64,000 bases of DNA from Winogradskyella sediminis. GTDB taxonomy: Bacteria > Bacteroidota > Bacteroidia > Flavobacteriales > Flavobacteriaceae. The notes under the pieces were generated by a model. It ran no database searches, was not told where the DNA came from, and was given only the letters and a program-made list of their open reading frames with translations. Positions within the stretch are counted from its first letter, which is position 1. The number at the start of each line of letters is the position of its first letter. The position numbers and the translations under genes were made by a program. The stretch is taken from contig NZ_QUNH01000001.1 of the NCBI RefSeq assembly GCF_003387355.1, forward strand, positions 124,001 through 188,000, given 5' to 3'. Positions 18,274 to 26,246 of this stretch are shown here, one piece after another.

Positions 18274-19287
18274 TTAGGATTTATTTTTCAGTGATTCACT
18301 TAGTTTTAACTCGCTTGGCACTACAATAGTTTGTAATTCTAGGGTGTCATCTTTAATATTTTCAATGAGCAACTTAGTGGACATTTCACCAATTTTATGT
18401 GCTTTTTGATGTATAATTGAGATTTTTGGACTCGATAATACTTGCGTATGTTCATAACCAAAACCAACAACTGATAAATCTTTTGGAATTTCTTTTCCTA
18501 ATTTTTTAGCCATATTAATTGCCACAATTCCTGTAACATGATCTATTGACAGAATAGCATCAATAGACTTGTTTTCATCTAAATAGTTAAAGATTTTCTT
18601 TTCAACATCGAGATCAACAGCATTATCTAATTTTAGAATGTTGGATTCTAAATTATAATCTTCTAATGCTTTGGTATAGCCTCCAATTCGAAGTTGACCA
18701 ACGCTGAGCTCTTCAATATTACTTACTAATAAAATATTTTTACGTTTTTCAGTAACGATTAAATGTTCTGTGGCTTCATAAACAGACTGAAAATCATCTA
18801 CTATAACTTTATTACAATCTATATCCTTTACGACTCTATCAAACATTAAAACTGGTAATTTGCTATTAATAGCCGATTGAATATGTTTGGTTTGTGCTTT
18901 TACCTGGCTCTCTCTAGCGACCGCAATTATAAAACCATCAACGCTACCGTTTGCCAGTAAATCTAAACTTCGTTTTTCTTTATGCAACGTTTCATTAGAC
19001 AAACACACAATAATATCGTAATCATTATTAGTTGCTGTTTTTTCGATACCATGTAGCACTTCTGCAAAAAACGGATTAGTTACAGTTGGAAGGATTACTC
19101 CTATAATCTTAGTCTTATTCGTTTTTAGTTGTTGTGCTATGCGATTAGGCTTATAGTTTAGCTTCGTTGCTAATTCCTTAACTCTTACTCTTGTGTTTTC
19201 ACTAATTTCATGACTATCATTTAAAGCTTTTGAAACTGTTGAAACTGATATATTTAAAAGTGCCGCTAATTCTTTGAGTGTCGTCAT
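18274..19287 (-). CDS. LacI-family transcriptional regulator
   Basis: A 337-residue regulator. The N-terminal helix-turn-helix reads TLKELAALLNISVSTVSKAL, followed by the hinge helix ending RIAQQLKTNKT, then a periplasmic-binding-protein-like sensor domain (about 60-335). Such regulators in flavobacteria normally sit beside sugar-uptake (SusC/SusD) and glycoside-hydrolase genes, but none is found on either side, so its target and ligand cannot be inferred. A degenerate inverted repeat upstream (19378-19403) may be its operator. Confidence 0.9.
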   Translation of the reverse strand: MTTLKELAALLNISVSTVSKALNDSHEISENTRVRVKELATKLNYKPNRIAQQLKTNKTKIIGVILPTVTNPFFAEVLHGIEKTATNNDYDIIVCLSNETLHKEKRSLDLLANGSVDGFIIAVARESQVKAQTKHIQSAINSKLPVLMFDRVVKDIDCNKVIVDDFQSVYEATEHLIVTEKRKNILLVSNIEELSVGQLRIGGYTKALEDYNLESNILKLDNAVDLDVEKKIFNYLDENKSIDAILSIDHVTGIVAINMAKKLGKEIPKDLSVVGFGYEHTQVLSSPKISIIHQKAHKIGEMSTKLLIENIKDDTLELQTIVVPSELKLSESLKNKS

Positions 19288-19377
19288 ATTATCTTTTTTA
19301 TTCTAACGCGAAAGATACGATAGAGCTTTCACATGCCAATTACAAACCTTTTGAATTACAACCGTTATCTATTTTTA

Positions 19378-19403
19378 GTATGCCATATCCATAAATAGCA
19401 TAC
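19378..19403. promoter_or_regulatory. Candidate operator upstream of the LacI gene
   Basis: GTATGC (19378-19383) and GCATAC (19398-19403) form an inverted repeat with a 14-bp spacer, about 90 bases upstream of the regulator's start codon. LacI-type proteins bind such dyads, but the spacer is long and the call is only suggestive. The rest of 19288-19475 shows no gene. Confidence 0.25.
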
Positions 19404-19475
19404 AATTTTTACGCTATTGTAATTTAATAATGATTTAGGTACCACTAAATTAAAACATCATAAAGTTATATTATA

Positions 19476-19512
19476 GAAAAAGCGTGTTTAAATATTGTAA
19501 ACACGCTTTTTA
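19476..19512. terminator. Strong terminator-like hairpin without an adjacent gene
   Basis: AAAAAGCGTGTTTA (19477-19490) pairs perfectly with TAAACACGCTTTTT (19498-19511). A-runs and T-runs on both sides make it a bidirectional intrinsic terminator. The tRNA operon already has its own terminator at 19653-19686, and no plus-strand gene lies between 18210 and here. Confidence 0.75.
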
Positions 19513-19652
19513 CTAAAATTGAACTATTGCTATAAGATAAAATTAATAAATATAAGGACTAAACATAGATCTGAACAAAAATTTATCAGGATGACTAAAC
19601 CAACCTCAAGCATTTATCGCGTTAAAATCTAAATTTGAAAAAGTATACATAA

Positions 19653-19686
19653 CAAAAAAGCCGAAAACTTGCGTTTTCGGCTTTTG
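19653..19686 (-). terminator. Terminator of the tRNA operon
   Basis: AAAAGCCGAAAAC (19656-19668) pairs with GTTTTCGGCTTTT (19673-19685), loop TTGC. Read on the minus strand it ends in a T-run, directly after the tRNA-Leu 3' end. Confidence 0.85.
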
Positions 19687-19770
19687 TACTGAAGACGGGA
19701 CTTGAACCCGTACGTCCTAATGGACATTGGATTTTAAGTCCAACGTGTCTACCAATTCCACCACTTCAGC
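19687..19770 (-). tRNA. tRNA-Leu (UAA)
   Basis: On the minus strand the sequence starts GCTGAAG and ends CTTCAGT plus discriminator A, with a G-T pair at the acceptor end. The D-arm GGAATTGGTAGAC, anticodon loop ACTTAAAAT (anticodon TAA), a long variable arm and the T-loop GGTTCAAGTCC are visible. The long variable arm identifies a class II tRNA. CCA is not encoded. It lies 45 bases downstream of tRNA-Gly, probably in the same transcript. Confidence 0.93.
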
Positions 19771-19815
19771 ATCTTAGTTACGGACAGTAACTAAATATTG
19801 GTATATTTTATATCG

Positions 19816-19887
19816 AGCGAAAGATGGGATTTGAACCCACGACCTCCACCTTGGCAAGGTGATGCTCTACCCCTGAGCTACTTTCGC
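19816..19887 (-). tRNA. tRNA-Gly (GCC)
   Basis: On the minus strand the acceptor GCGAAAG pairs with CTTTCGC, discriminator T. The D-arm GCTCAGGGGTAGAGC, anticodon stem-loop CACCTTGCCAAGGTG (anticodon GCC) and T-arm GTGGGTTCAAATCCCAT are all clear. CCA is not encoded. It is the first gene of a two-tRNA unit with tRNA-Leu. Confidence 0.95.
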
Positions 19888-19982
19888 AAATGTTTTAAAG
19901 AACTTTTCGCCCTAAAAGCGGATGCAAATTTAAAATTTAATTCTTAAAACCAAAGCCTTTTTTAAAAATAATTTAAAAAAAT

Positions 19983-22595
19983 TTATGCCTGCTTTTTCTT
20001 AAGTAACATACGCTTTATTTCATTGAGCTTCATTAAAGCCTCAACAGGTGTTAATGTATCGATATCTGTGTGCAAAATTTCGTCCTTAATATCCTCTAAC
20101 AGTGGATCATCGAGATTAAAGAAGCTTAATTGTAAATCGTCTTTAATCGTTTTTACCTTATCAGTAAGCTCTTCACTTGAATGTGACTTCTCTAATTTTG
20201 CTAAAATTTTATTGGCACGTCTAATGACCTGTTGTGGCATTCCCGCCATTTTTGCAACATGAATTCCAAAGCTATGTTCACTCCCACCTTCAACAAGTTT
20301 ACGAACAAAAAGCACATTATCTTCTAATTCTTTTACCGCAACGTTGAAATTTTTAACACGCCCAAATGTTTCGGTCATTTCATTTAACTCATGGTAATGT
20401 GTAGCAAATAATGTTTTGGGTTTAGAAGGATGCTCGTGTAAATACTCACTTATAGCCCAAGCAATAGAAATACCATCATAGGTACTGGTACCTCTTCCTA
20501 TTTCATCTAACAACACTAAACTTCGATCAGATATATTATTGAGAATAGACGCCGTTTCGTTCATTTCTACCATAAAAGTAGATTCACCCATAGAAATATT
20601 ATCACTAGCTCCTACTCTGGTGAATATTTTATCTACTAAGCCAATTCGTGCTTCTTCTGCTGGCACAAAACTTCCAATTTGCGCTAACAACACAATTAAC
20701 GCGGTTTGTCTTAGTATGGCTGACTTACCAGACATATTAGGACCTGTAATCATAATAATTTGTTGCGTGTCTCTATCTAAGAACACGTCATTGGCAATAT
20801 ATGGTTCACCTATTGGCAATTGCTTTTCTATGACGGGATGACGGCCTCCTTTTATTGCTAAATCAAAACTATCATCAATTTGCGGATAGACATACTTATT
20901 AGCCTTTGCTAAACTTGCAAACCCACACAAACAATCTAGTTGCCCTATAAGTTGCGCATTTTGCTGTACCGAAATTATAAATTGATGCATCCAAGCCACT
21001 AATTCTGCAAATAATTTTTGTTCAATCGCTAAAATCCGTTCTTCAGCGCCTAAAATTTTTGCTTCGTACTCTTTTAATTCTTCGGTAATGTAACGCTCCG
21101 CATTCACCAAAGTCTGCTTACGTATCCATTCTTCAGGAACTTTATCTTTATGAGAATTTCTAACTTCAATATAATACCCAAACACATTATTAGAAGCTAT
21201 CTTAAGAGACGTAATTCCTGTACGTTCACTTTCACGCTTCAGCATATTGTCTAGATACGTTTTCCCAGACTGAGATAAACCTCTTAATTCATCTAACTCT
21301 TCAGAAAAACCACTAGCAATGGTATGTCCTTTTAAAACATTTACTGGCGCTTCTTCATTTAGCGTTTCCTTTATTTTCTGGCGTAGTAAATCGCAGCGGT
21401 GCAAATTATCACCAAGGACTTTTAAAGCCTCATTGGTACAGGTTTCTGCAGTTGCTTTTATAGGCACAATTGCTTCTAACGAATTTTTAAGTTGAATCAC
21501 TTCACGTGGACTCACCTTGGTCGTAGCGATTTTTGAAATAAGACGTTCAATATCTCCGATGTGCTTTATTTGCCCTTGAATCTCTTGAAGTACGGAATCA
21601 TTTTCTAACAAATAATTTACCACTTCGTGCCGTTGCTTTATTTTTTCCGCCTGTTTTAGAGGCAAGGCCAACCAACGTTTTAATGTGCGTCCTCCCATAG
21701 CAGAAATGGTCTTATCAATGACATTAATTAAAGTCACCGCATTGGCATTGGTGGAGTGATACAACTCCAAATTGCGAATGGTGAATTTATCCATCCATAC
21801 ATAATCATCTGTTGCTATTCGCGAAATAGTAGCTATATGTTCTAACTTATTATGACGAGTTTCTCCTAAGTAATGCAATACAACTCCCGAAGCAATAATC
21901 CCTTCATATAAATCTTCAATCCCGAAACCTTTTAAAGTTTTAGTGTTAAAATGCTTGGTTAAGGTTTCATGAGCATAATCGGCTTGAAACACCCAATCTT
22001 CTAAATAAAAGGTATGAAAATCGGTACCAAAAGTGTCAGAAAAGACTTTTCGGCTTTGTTTAGAAATTAAGACTTCACTTGGATTAAAATTCTGAAGTAA
22101 TTTATCGATATATTCAGCGTCTCCTTGAGAGGTTAAAAACTCACCTGTTGAAATATCTAAAAAAGAAACTCCGATCCGTTGCTTTTCAAAATAAACTGCA
22201 GCTAAAAAATTGTTAGATTTAGAATGCAAAATATCATCGTTAAACGCTACTCCTGGTGTCACCAATTCCGTAACTCCACGTTTTACAATAGTTTTAGTTT
22301 GTTTCGGATCTTCTAGCTGATCGCAAATAGCAACACGCTCACCAGCTTTAACTAATTTTGGCAAATAGGTGTTTAAGGAATGATGTGGAAATCCGGCCAA
22401 TTCAGTTTCACTCTCGCTACCTGCACCACGCTTGGTAAGAATTATATCTAAAATCTTGGCTGCCTTTACCGCATCACTTCCAAAAGTTTCGTAAAAATCG
22501 CCAACTCTAAACAGCAAAAGGGCATCAGGATATTTCACCTTTATGGCATTATACTGTTTCATTAATGGTGTTACTTTTTTTGCCTTCTTAGCCAA
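19983..22595 (-). CDS. mutS: DNA mismatch repair protein MutS
   Basis: An 870-residue MutS1. The N-terminal mismatch-recognition motif [11 protein letters not shown] holds the Phe and Glu that probe the mispair. Connector, lever and clamp domains follow, then the ABC-type ATPase with Walker A GPNMSGKS, Walker [13 protein letters not shown] and the conserved FATHYHEL. Length is usual. Acts with MutL in post-replication repair. Transcribed alone; the tRNA operon lies downstream on the same strand. Confidence 0.98.
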   Translation of the reverse strand: MAKKAKKVTPLMKQYNAIKVKYPDALLLFRVGDFYETFGSDAVKAAKILDIILTKRGAGSESETELAGFPHHSLNTYLPKLVKAGERVAICDQLEDPKQTKTIVKRGVTELVTPGVAFNDDILHSKSNNFLAAVYFEKQRIGVSFLDISTGEFLTSQGDAEYIDKLLQNFNPSEVLISKQSRKVFSDTFGTDFHTFYLEDWVFQADYAHETLTKHFNTKTLKGFGIEDLYEGIIASGVVLHYLGETRHNKLEHIATISRIATDDYVWMDKFTIRNLELYHSTNANAVTLINVIDKTISAMGGRTLKRWLALPLKQAEKIKQRHEVVNYLLENDSVLQEIQGQIKHIGDIERLISKIATTKVSPREVIQLKNSLEAIVPIKATAETCTNEALKVLGDNLHRCDLLRQKIKETLNEEAPVNVLKGHTIASGFSEELDELRGLSQSGKTYLDNMLKRESERTGITSLKIASNNVFGYYIEVRNSHKDKVPEEWIRKQTLVNAERYITEELKEYEAKILGAEERILAIEQKLFAELVAWMHQFIISVQQNAQLIGQLDCLCGFASLAKANKYVYPQIDDSFDLAIKGGRHPVIEKQLPIGEPYIANDVFLDRDTQQIIMITGPNMSGKSAILRQTALIVLLAQIGSFVPAEEARIGLVDKIFTRVGASDNISMGESTFMVEMNETASILNNISDRSLVLLDEIGRGTSTYDGISIAWAISEYLHEHPSKPKTLFATHYHELNEMTETFGRVKNFNVAVKELEDNVLFVRKLVEGGSEHSFGIHVAKMAGMPQQVIRRANKILAKLEKSHSSEELTDKVKTIKDDLQLSFFNLDDPLLEDIKDEILHTDIDTLTPVEALMKLNEIKRMLLKKKQA

Positions 22596-22781
22596 TGGTA
22601 ATCGCGTTTTAAATTATACTTTTGCCTAACAATATTTCAGAATTGCAAGTTTGCTAAATTACTTATATTTTGAGGCTTAATAAAGCTTAAGAACTAGAAG
22701 TTATTTACAGGTGTTAATAAGTGAAATAAGCTGTGAATCCTGCAAAATTAAAGATTCACAGATTCATTAAAGAAAATATGA

Positions 22782-22850
22782 ATCATTGAGTAATGCAGGA
22801 ATCCGTAAAGACATTAGATAACAAATAGAATCCTGCTTTCGCAGGAATGA
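22782..22850. repeat. REP-like palindromic repeat, copy A
   Basis: Two imperfect palindromic units. The right unit is a hairpin TCCTGC (22831-22836), TTTC, GCAGGA (22841-22846). The left unit ends GCAGGAATCC (22795-22804). Between them lies ACAAATAGA. The same arrangement in the same orientation recurs as copy B at 23453-23526. It ends 12 bases before the methyltransferase start codon and may affect its mRNA. Confidence 0.7.
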
Positions 22851-22862
22851 CAAATATATTCG

Positions 22863-23420
22863 ATGACACAGAAGTATACTAAAAGCAGAAAACTAAAAAA
22901 CGAAGAATTAGACCGGTTAGAAGTATCTGAATTTAAGGATGCTAAAAAATCACCTATCATCATTATTTTAGATAATATTAGAAGTTTAAACAACATTGGG
23001 TCAGTTTTTAGAACAAGTGATGCATTTTTAATTGAAAAAATATACCTCTGCGGCATCACGGCACAGCCACCTCATAACGACATTAGAAAAACGGCCTTAG
23101 GCAGCACAGAAACTGTAGCATGGGAATATGCAGAGAATACCTTAGACGTTATCACAAAACTAAAAGCTGAAGATGTCACTCTTTGCGCTATTGAGCAAGC
23201 CGAAAATGCTACAATGCTCAATGCTTTTATACCTCAACCAAATCAAAAATACGCTTTTGTATTTGGTAACGAGGTAAAAGGTGTTGACCAAAAGGTCGTT
23301 GACGCAAGTGATGTAGTTATAGAAATTCCTCAATATGGCACCAAACATTCTTTGAATATTTCAGTTAGTTGTGGTGTTGTAGTTTGGGATGTTTTTAGTA
23401 AAATGAAAAAGCCCATCTAA
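22863..23420 (+). CDS. SpoU/TrmH-family RNA 2'-O-methyltransferase
   Basis: A 185-residue SPOUT methyltransferase. The three family motifs are in order: LDNIRSLNNIGSVFRTSD (motif 1), FVFGNEVKGV (motif 2) and IPQYGTKHSLNISVSCG (motif 3, knot and SAM pocket). It methylates a ribose 2'-OH in tRNA or rRNA; the target cannot be decided from sequence. There is no N-terminal substrate-binding domain, so it is closer to short TrmH-like members. REP-like repeats lie immediately on both sides. Confidence 0.92.
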   Translation: MTQKYTKSRKLKNEELDRLEVSEFKDAKKSPIIIILDNIRSLNNIGSVFRTSDAFLIEKIYLCGITAQPPHNDIRKTALGSTETVAWEYAENTLDVITKLKAEDVTLCAIEQAENATMLNAFIPQPNQKYAFVFGNEVKGVDQKVVDASDVVIEIPQYGTKHSLNISVSCGVVVWDVFSKMKKPI

Positions 23421-23452
23421 ATCTTTCCAAAGGGAAGACTTTCACTCAAAAT

Positions 23453-23526
23453 GTCATTCCTGCGAAATCAGGAATCCAAATATTACAGAACAAAGACAAA
23501 TAGATTCCTGCCGTTACAGGAATGCC
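23453..23526. repeat. REP-like palindromic repeat, copy B
   Basis: Unit 1, 23453-23477, pairs ATTCCTG with CAGGAAT. Unit 2, 23503-23526, pairs ATTCCTG with CAGGAAT around CCGTTA. The spacer contains ACAAATAGA as in copy A. Translated in frame with the next gene this repeat gives SFLRNQESK, a motif I recognise as a common artefact of such repeats in over-extended gene models; the real start of that gene is therefore downstream. Confidence 0.75.
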
Positions 23527-23531
23527 AAAAC

Positions 23532-24188
23532 ATGAAAAAGAAAATTAAAACACCTTGGCCAACAAAAGACGCCATGCGTCAGATTTACGAATTACATCTT
23601 TGGGGAGGAAAAGAGTTTGATTTTTATTCGGGTTTTGGCTCTCATGATGAAAAAATTACGCAACCCTATGTAGACGCTGTTATTGATTTTTTTAAATCTC
23701 ATCATTACCAACTAACGGTTTGCGATTTAGGTTGTGGTGATTTTAATATTGGAAAACAACTCCTCAAATTCACTAAACACTATATCGCAATTGATATTGT
23801 AGACAACCTTATTGAAAGAAATAAAACTTTATTTAAAGATGAAAATTTAGAATTTCACTGCTTAGATATTGTAAAAGCCAAACTTCCTAAAGCAGATGTT
23901 GTTTTTCTAAGACAGGTGTTACAACACTTATCTAATGCCGAAATTCAAAATATTGTAAAAAAACTTTCTCGTTATAAATATCTTATACTTACCGAACATT
24001 TACCCAATGACACTTTTGAAGCGAACAAAGACATCATTTCTGGTCAAGGCATACGACTTAAAAAAAACAGTGGTGTTAATTTGCTAAAAGCTCCTTTTAA
24101 TTTAAAAATTGAAGAAGAAACACGACTAACAGCAATTAATTTAGGAACTAATAAAGGAGTCATTGTCACTACACTTTATAACTTATAA
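23532..24188 (+). CDS. SAM-dependent methyltransferase
   Basis: A 218-residue class I methyltransferase from the ATG at 23532. Motif I reads VCDLGCGDFNIG, motif II includes AIDIVDN, and VVFLRQVLQHLS is the post-motif region typical of Methyltransf_11/23-like enzymes. The longer frame from 23451 is rejected because its first 27 codons are translated REP repeat. The substrate is unknown. It lies 112 bases after the RNA methyltransferase on the same strand. Confidence 0.82.
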   Translation: MKKKIKTPWPTKDAMRQIYELHLWGGKEFDFYSGFGSHDEKITQPYVDAVIDFFKSHHYQLTVCDLGCGDFNIGKQLLKFTKHYIAIDIVDNLIERNKTLFKDENLEFHCLDIVKAKLPKADVVFLRQVLQHLSNAEIQNIVKKLSRYKYLILTEHLPNDTFEANKDIISGQGIRLKKNSGVNLLKAPFNLKIEEETRLTAINLGTNKGVIVTTLYNL

Positions 24189-24222
24189 AATTTTAAAGTG
24201 CCTTAAGAATTAAACACCAAAC

Positions 24223-25365
24223 TCAACCATCAACTTCAGCACTATTTATCTCATTGAGTAACCACAAATAATCCTCACGATTCTTAACAAAGTCTTTATC
24301 GGAAACATCTATGATTTTTACATTCATGTTGGGCTGACTTTTAAGAAATTCAAGATAACCTGTATTTATTTTCTCAAGGTAATCGTCTTTAATATTCTTT
24401 TCATAGTTACGACCTCTTTTTTTAATATTAGCCTGTAATCTTTCAGTGTTTTGATAAAGATAGACGTATAAGTCTGGCTTTGCAATATCCTTATACACCT
24501 GATAAAACAGCTTTCTATAGAGTCTGAATTCGTCTTCTGGCAGAGTCACTTTTGAGAATATTAACGACTTATTAACGTCGTAATCACTCACCATAAAATC
24601 TTTAAACAAATCGAGTTGCGATAAATCGTCTGAAATTTGCTGATAACGATCGGCTAAAAACGACATTTCTAAAGTAAACGCATATCGTTCTGGCGCTTTA
24701 TAAAACTTAGGCAAAAACGGATTGTCTGCAAAACGTTCTAATATCAATTTAGCATTAAAATCTCGAGAGATTTTATTTGCTAAACTGGTTTTTCCTGCAC
24801 CAATATTTCCTTCAATAGCTAAGTAGTTATAGTTATTAAAAGTATATGCTTTTCTTGGATTCTTAAGCCAAATATTAACGTGTTCAATTTCAGAAGTGTC
24901 TTTACAATCTCTATCTAATTCTTCAATCGTTTTATTTAAAGTAGGATGCTTAAAATCTTTAGCAATATCTAAAAGTGGCTGCAATACAAATTTTCTATTT
25001 TGAAGTTGCGAATGCGGAATTACTAAATTGTTTTCCTCAACAACCTCCGCTTCAAAAAACAAAATATCTAAGTCAATCTCTCTCGACTCATAAGCCGTTG
25101 TTGTTTTTGATACTCTGCCTAATTTAAGCTCTATATCTTGCAGTAATTTCAATACTTTTTTAGGCTTATATTCTGTTTCTACAGCAATACAAGCATTGTA
25201 AAAATCATCACCTTCAAAGCCAAAGGCTGGTGTTTTATACACTTTAGAAATCTTTTTAATAACACCAACGTTTACAAATATGGCATCTACCGCAGCTTGC
25301 AAAAATTGCAATTTGTTGCCCTTATTACTTCCTAATGCTATGTGAATGGTTTTTACAGGTTTCAT
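24223..25365 (-). CDS. folK: FolK-deoxynucleoside kinase fusion
   Basis: A 380-residue bifunctional protein. Residues 6-155 are 6-hydroxymethyl-7,8-dihydropterin pyrophosphokinase (folate synthesis): HIALGSNKG, GFEGDDFYN and REIDLDIL are family motifs. Residues 181-375 are a deoxynucleoside kinase with P-loop GNIGAGKT (186-193), LERFADNPFLP and the lid RGRNYE. A short linker joins them. Both domains look intact. Folate and deoxynucleotide salvage both feed thymidylate supply, which may explain the fusion (inference). A separate kinase of the same family occurs at the window's left edge. Confidence 0.93.
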   Translation of the reverse strand: MKPVKTIHIALGSNKGNKLQFLQAAVDAIFVNVGVIKKISKVYKTPAFGFEGDDFYNACIAVETEYKPKKVLKLLQDIELKLGRVSKTTTAYESREIDLDILFFEAEVVEENNLVIPHSQLQNRKFVLQPLLDIAKDFKHPTLNKTIEELDRDCKDTSEIEHVNIWLKNPRKAYTFNNYNYLAIEGNIGAGKTSLANKISRDFNAKLILERFADNPFLPKFYKAPERYAFTLEMSFLADRYQQISDDLSQLDLFKDFMVSDYDVNKSLIFSKVTLPEDEFRLYRKLFYQVYKDIAKPDLYVYLYQNTERLQANIKKRGRNYEKNIKDDYLEKINTGYLEFLKSQPNMNVKIIDVSDKDFVKNREDYLWLLNEINSAEVDG

Positions 25366-25436
25366 CGAAGCAACAAAATAACTAAAACAAATTTTATTAC
25401 TTTATCTTTACAACAACTATTTATTAACCATTTTCA

Positions 25437-26141
25437 ATGTCATTAAAAGACAAGCTTTTAGCTCAGCGTATTTATTTTTTACTCGGTGCACTTTTTATGA
25501 CATCGCTTGTGGTTTCTAATTTAATTTTTCAGAAATTTTTTTATTGGTATCCTGTAGATGTCGAAATTTTTGGTTCTAAATTATTTGAAATTTCCGTAGG
25601 CATCTTACCCTATCCTATTACATTTCTTATTACCGACTTAATCAGTGAGATTTATGGTAAAAAACGGGCCAATGATATTGTTGTTTTCGGAATTTTCGCT
25701 TCCTTATTCTCCTTATTAATTATTTACACGGCTTCGTCTGTACCTGCAACATCTTGGTCGCCTGTTAACGACAGTTTATTTGACACCGTTTTTGGTAATT
25801 CTACCGTAGCGGTTTTTGCAAGTATGCTAACTTATCTATTTGCACAATTTATAGATATTCAGATCTATCATTTTTGGAAACGCCTTACTAAAGGCAAACA
25901 TTTGTGGTTACGTAATAATTTTTCCACTTGGTTTTCTCAATTTATAGACACGTTTACTATTGTGTTTTTGCTTTGTTCTTTTGGAATTATAGATTGGGCT
26001 AATTTTAAAGGTTTACTTATTAGCGGTTTTTTATTCAAAGTTATCATCGCAATCATTGACACTCCATTTTTATATCTTGGAGTATTCCTTTTTAAGAAAC
26101 GCTTTAAGCTTCGATTAAATGAGGAAATAAATTTATTATAA
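25437..26141 (+). CDS. Queuosine precursor transporter (YhhQ/VUT family)
   Basis: A 234-residue integral membrane protein with about six helices. LPYPITFLITDLISEIYGKKRAND is the typical VUT_1 signature (conserved Asp, Glu and the YGKKRA loop), and the later LWLRNNFSTWFSQFIDT segment also matches. It would import preQ0/preQ1 for tRNA modification. It is divergent from folK with 71 bases between the genes. Confidence 0.9.
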   Translation: MSLKDKLLAQRIYFLLGALFMTSLVVSNLIFQKFFYWYPVDVEIFGSKLFEISVGILPYPITFLITDLISEIYGKKRANDIVVFGIFASLFSLLIIYTASSVPATSWSPVNDSLFDTVFGNSTVAVFASMLTYLFAQFIDIQIYHFWKRLTKGKHLWLRNNFSTWFSQFIDTFTIVFLLCSFGIIDWANFKGLLISGFLFKVIIAIIDTPFLYLGVFLFKKRFKLRLNEEINLL

Positions 26142-26246
26142 CAACTAAACAAAACATTAAAATCTTCTTAAACTTGGTGGTATTAGCAACTTTTATGCAG
26201 AATTTTGCGTATATATTATGTTGTTACCAAAACAGAACTAAACCTT

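Noticed and set aside
20539..20841. A 100-codon frame opposite mutS
   Set aside because: Shadow of the conserved MutS ATPase region on the other strand; no independent features.
22617..22624. TACTTTTG plus-strand box upstream of mutS
   Set aside because: It fits the -7 consensus but points away from mutS, has no -33 TTG, and lies 240 bases before the next plus-strand gene.
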